NCBI GenBank assembly: GCA_003558175.1
Contig: PWMO01000169.1
Coordinates: forward strand, 1-15,391
Source: Spirochaetaceae bacterium
GTDB lineage: Bacteria > Spirochaetota > Spirochaetia > DSM-27196 > PWMO01
DNA length: 15,391 bases
Reading direction: 5' to 3'
The position numbers and the translations under genes are program-made. The stretch's first letter is position 1. Each line of letters begins with the position of its first letter. Positions 15,290 to 15,391 of the stretch are shown here, piece after piece. A model generated the notes under the pieces. The model did no database searches. It saw nothing but the letters and a program-made list of their open reading frames with translations, and was not told the origin of the DNA.

Positions 15290-15391
15290 ATGCAGAAACT
15301 GATAGTATTCACCGGCGGCGGAACGGCGGGTCATGTGCTGCCTGCGGAGGCCGTCATCGAACGGCTGGCGGAGGATCCCGAGCTCACCGTC
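15290..15391 (+). CDS. murG: MurG, UDP-GlcNAc:lipid I GlcNAc transferase (3' truncated by window)
   Basis: Only the first 34 codons are present: MQKLIVFTGGGTAGHVLPAE and on to the window edge. GGGTAGHVLPAEAV is the MurG N-terminal glycine loop (family GGGTxGHxxPA), which with the following helix contacts the lipid-linked substrate. MurG adds GlcNAc to lipid I at the inner face of the cytoplasmic membrane to make lipid II for peptidoglycan. The ribosome binding site is modest (CAGGG about 5 nt before the ATG). The gene diverges from the exported protein at 14443-15255, so any promoter lies largely inside that gene's 5' end. A related GT28 glycosyltransferase remains possible until the rest is read. 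Confidence 0.88.
   Translation, partial: MQKLIVFTGGGTAGHVLPAEAVIERLAEDPELTV

Overview
The window is GC-rich chromosomal DNA and almost entirely coding. Several points suggest a free-living spirochaete (Spirochaetota, possibly Spirochaeta/Alkalispirochaeta-like). rpsK is followed directly by rpoA and rplQ with no rpsD between them. There is a DUF445 protein, a relaxed lipobox, and a periplasmic protein resembling a family I associate with treponemes (DUF6675). This assignment is inference from gene order and protein style; no species can be named from the sequence.

Layout. (1) 1-2101, plus strand: end of a ribosomal protein operon, with 5'-truncated rpsK, then rpoA, then rplQ overlapping rpoA by 11 bp. 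L17 carries a long acidic tail. (2) 2190-5855, plus: a 1221-residue unrecognised two-TM protein with an extracytoplasmic domain, a cytoplasmic helical segment, a huge Glu/Asp/Ala/Leu-rich low-complexity region and a compact C-terminal domain. (3) 5840-6463, minus: a stand-alone half-size HsdS-like DNA-recognition protein, with its own promoter and no methylase or nuclease partner in view. It overlaps the preceding gene tail to tail by 16 bp. (4) 6658-10252, plus: rnhA, preceded by a six-copy 9-bp array of Shine-Dalgarno-like units; a ComM/YifB-family AAA+ protein; and an HtrA-type membrane-anchored serine protease with a good sigma-70-type promoter. (5) 10314-14354, plus: uvrB (TTG start), an SH3-like lipoprotein coupled to it by an ATGA overlap, and a DUF445 membrane protein 4 nt further on. 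(6) 14443-15255, minus: an exported protein convergent with DUF445, separated by three 17-bp tandem repeats. (7) 15290 to the window end, plus: the first 34 codons of murG.

The genes fall into transcription and translation (rpsK, rpoA, rplQ), nucleic-acid transactions (rnhA, comM-like, uvrB) and envelope maintenance (htrA-like, lipoprotein, DUF445, murG). Most are ordinary housekeeping genes.

The parts deserving attention are the giant acidic membrane protein, with a hairpin that would hide its ribosome binding site; the orphan half-HsdS gene, whose promoter carries an operator-like palindrome; a pair of mutually exclusive hairpins in front of rpoA; and the repeat arrays before rnhA and after DUF445. 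No CRISPR array, tRNA, rRNA, insertion sequence or complete defence system was seen.
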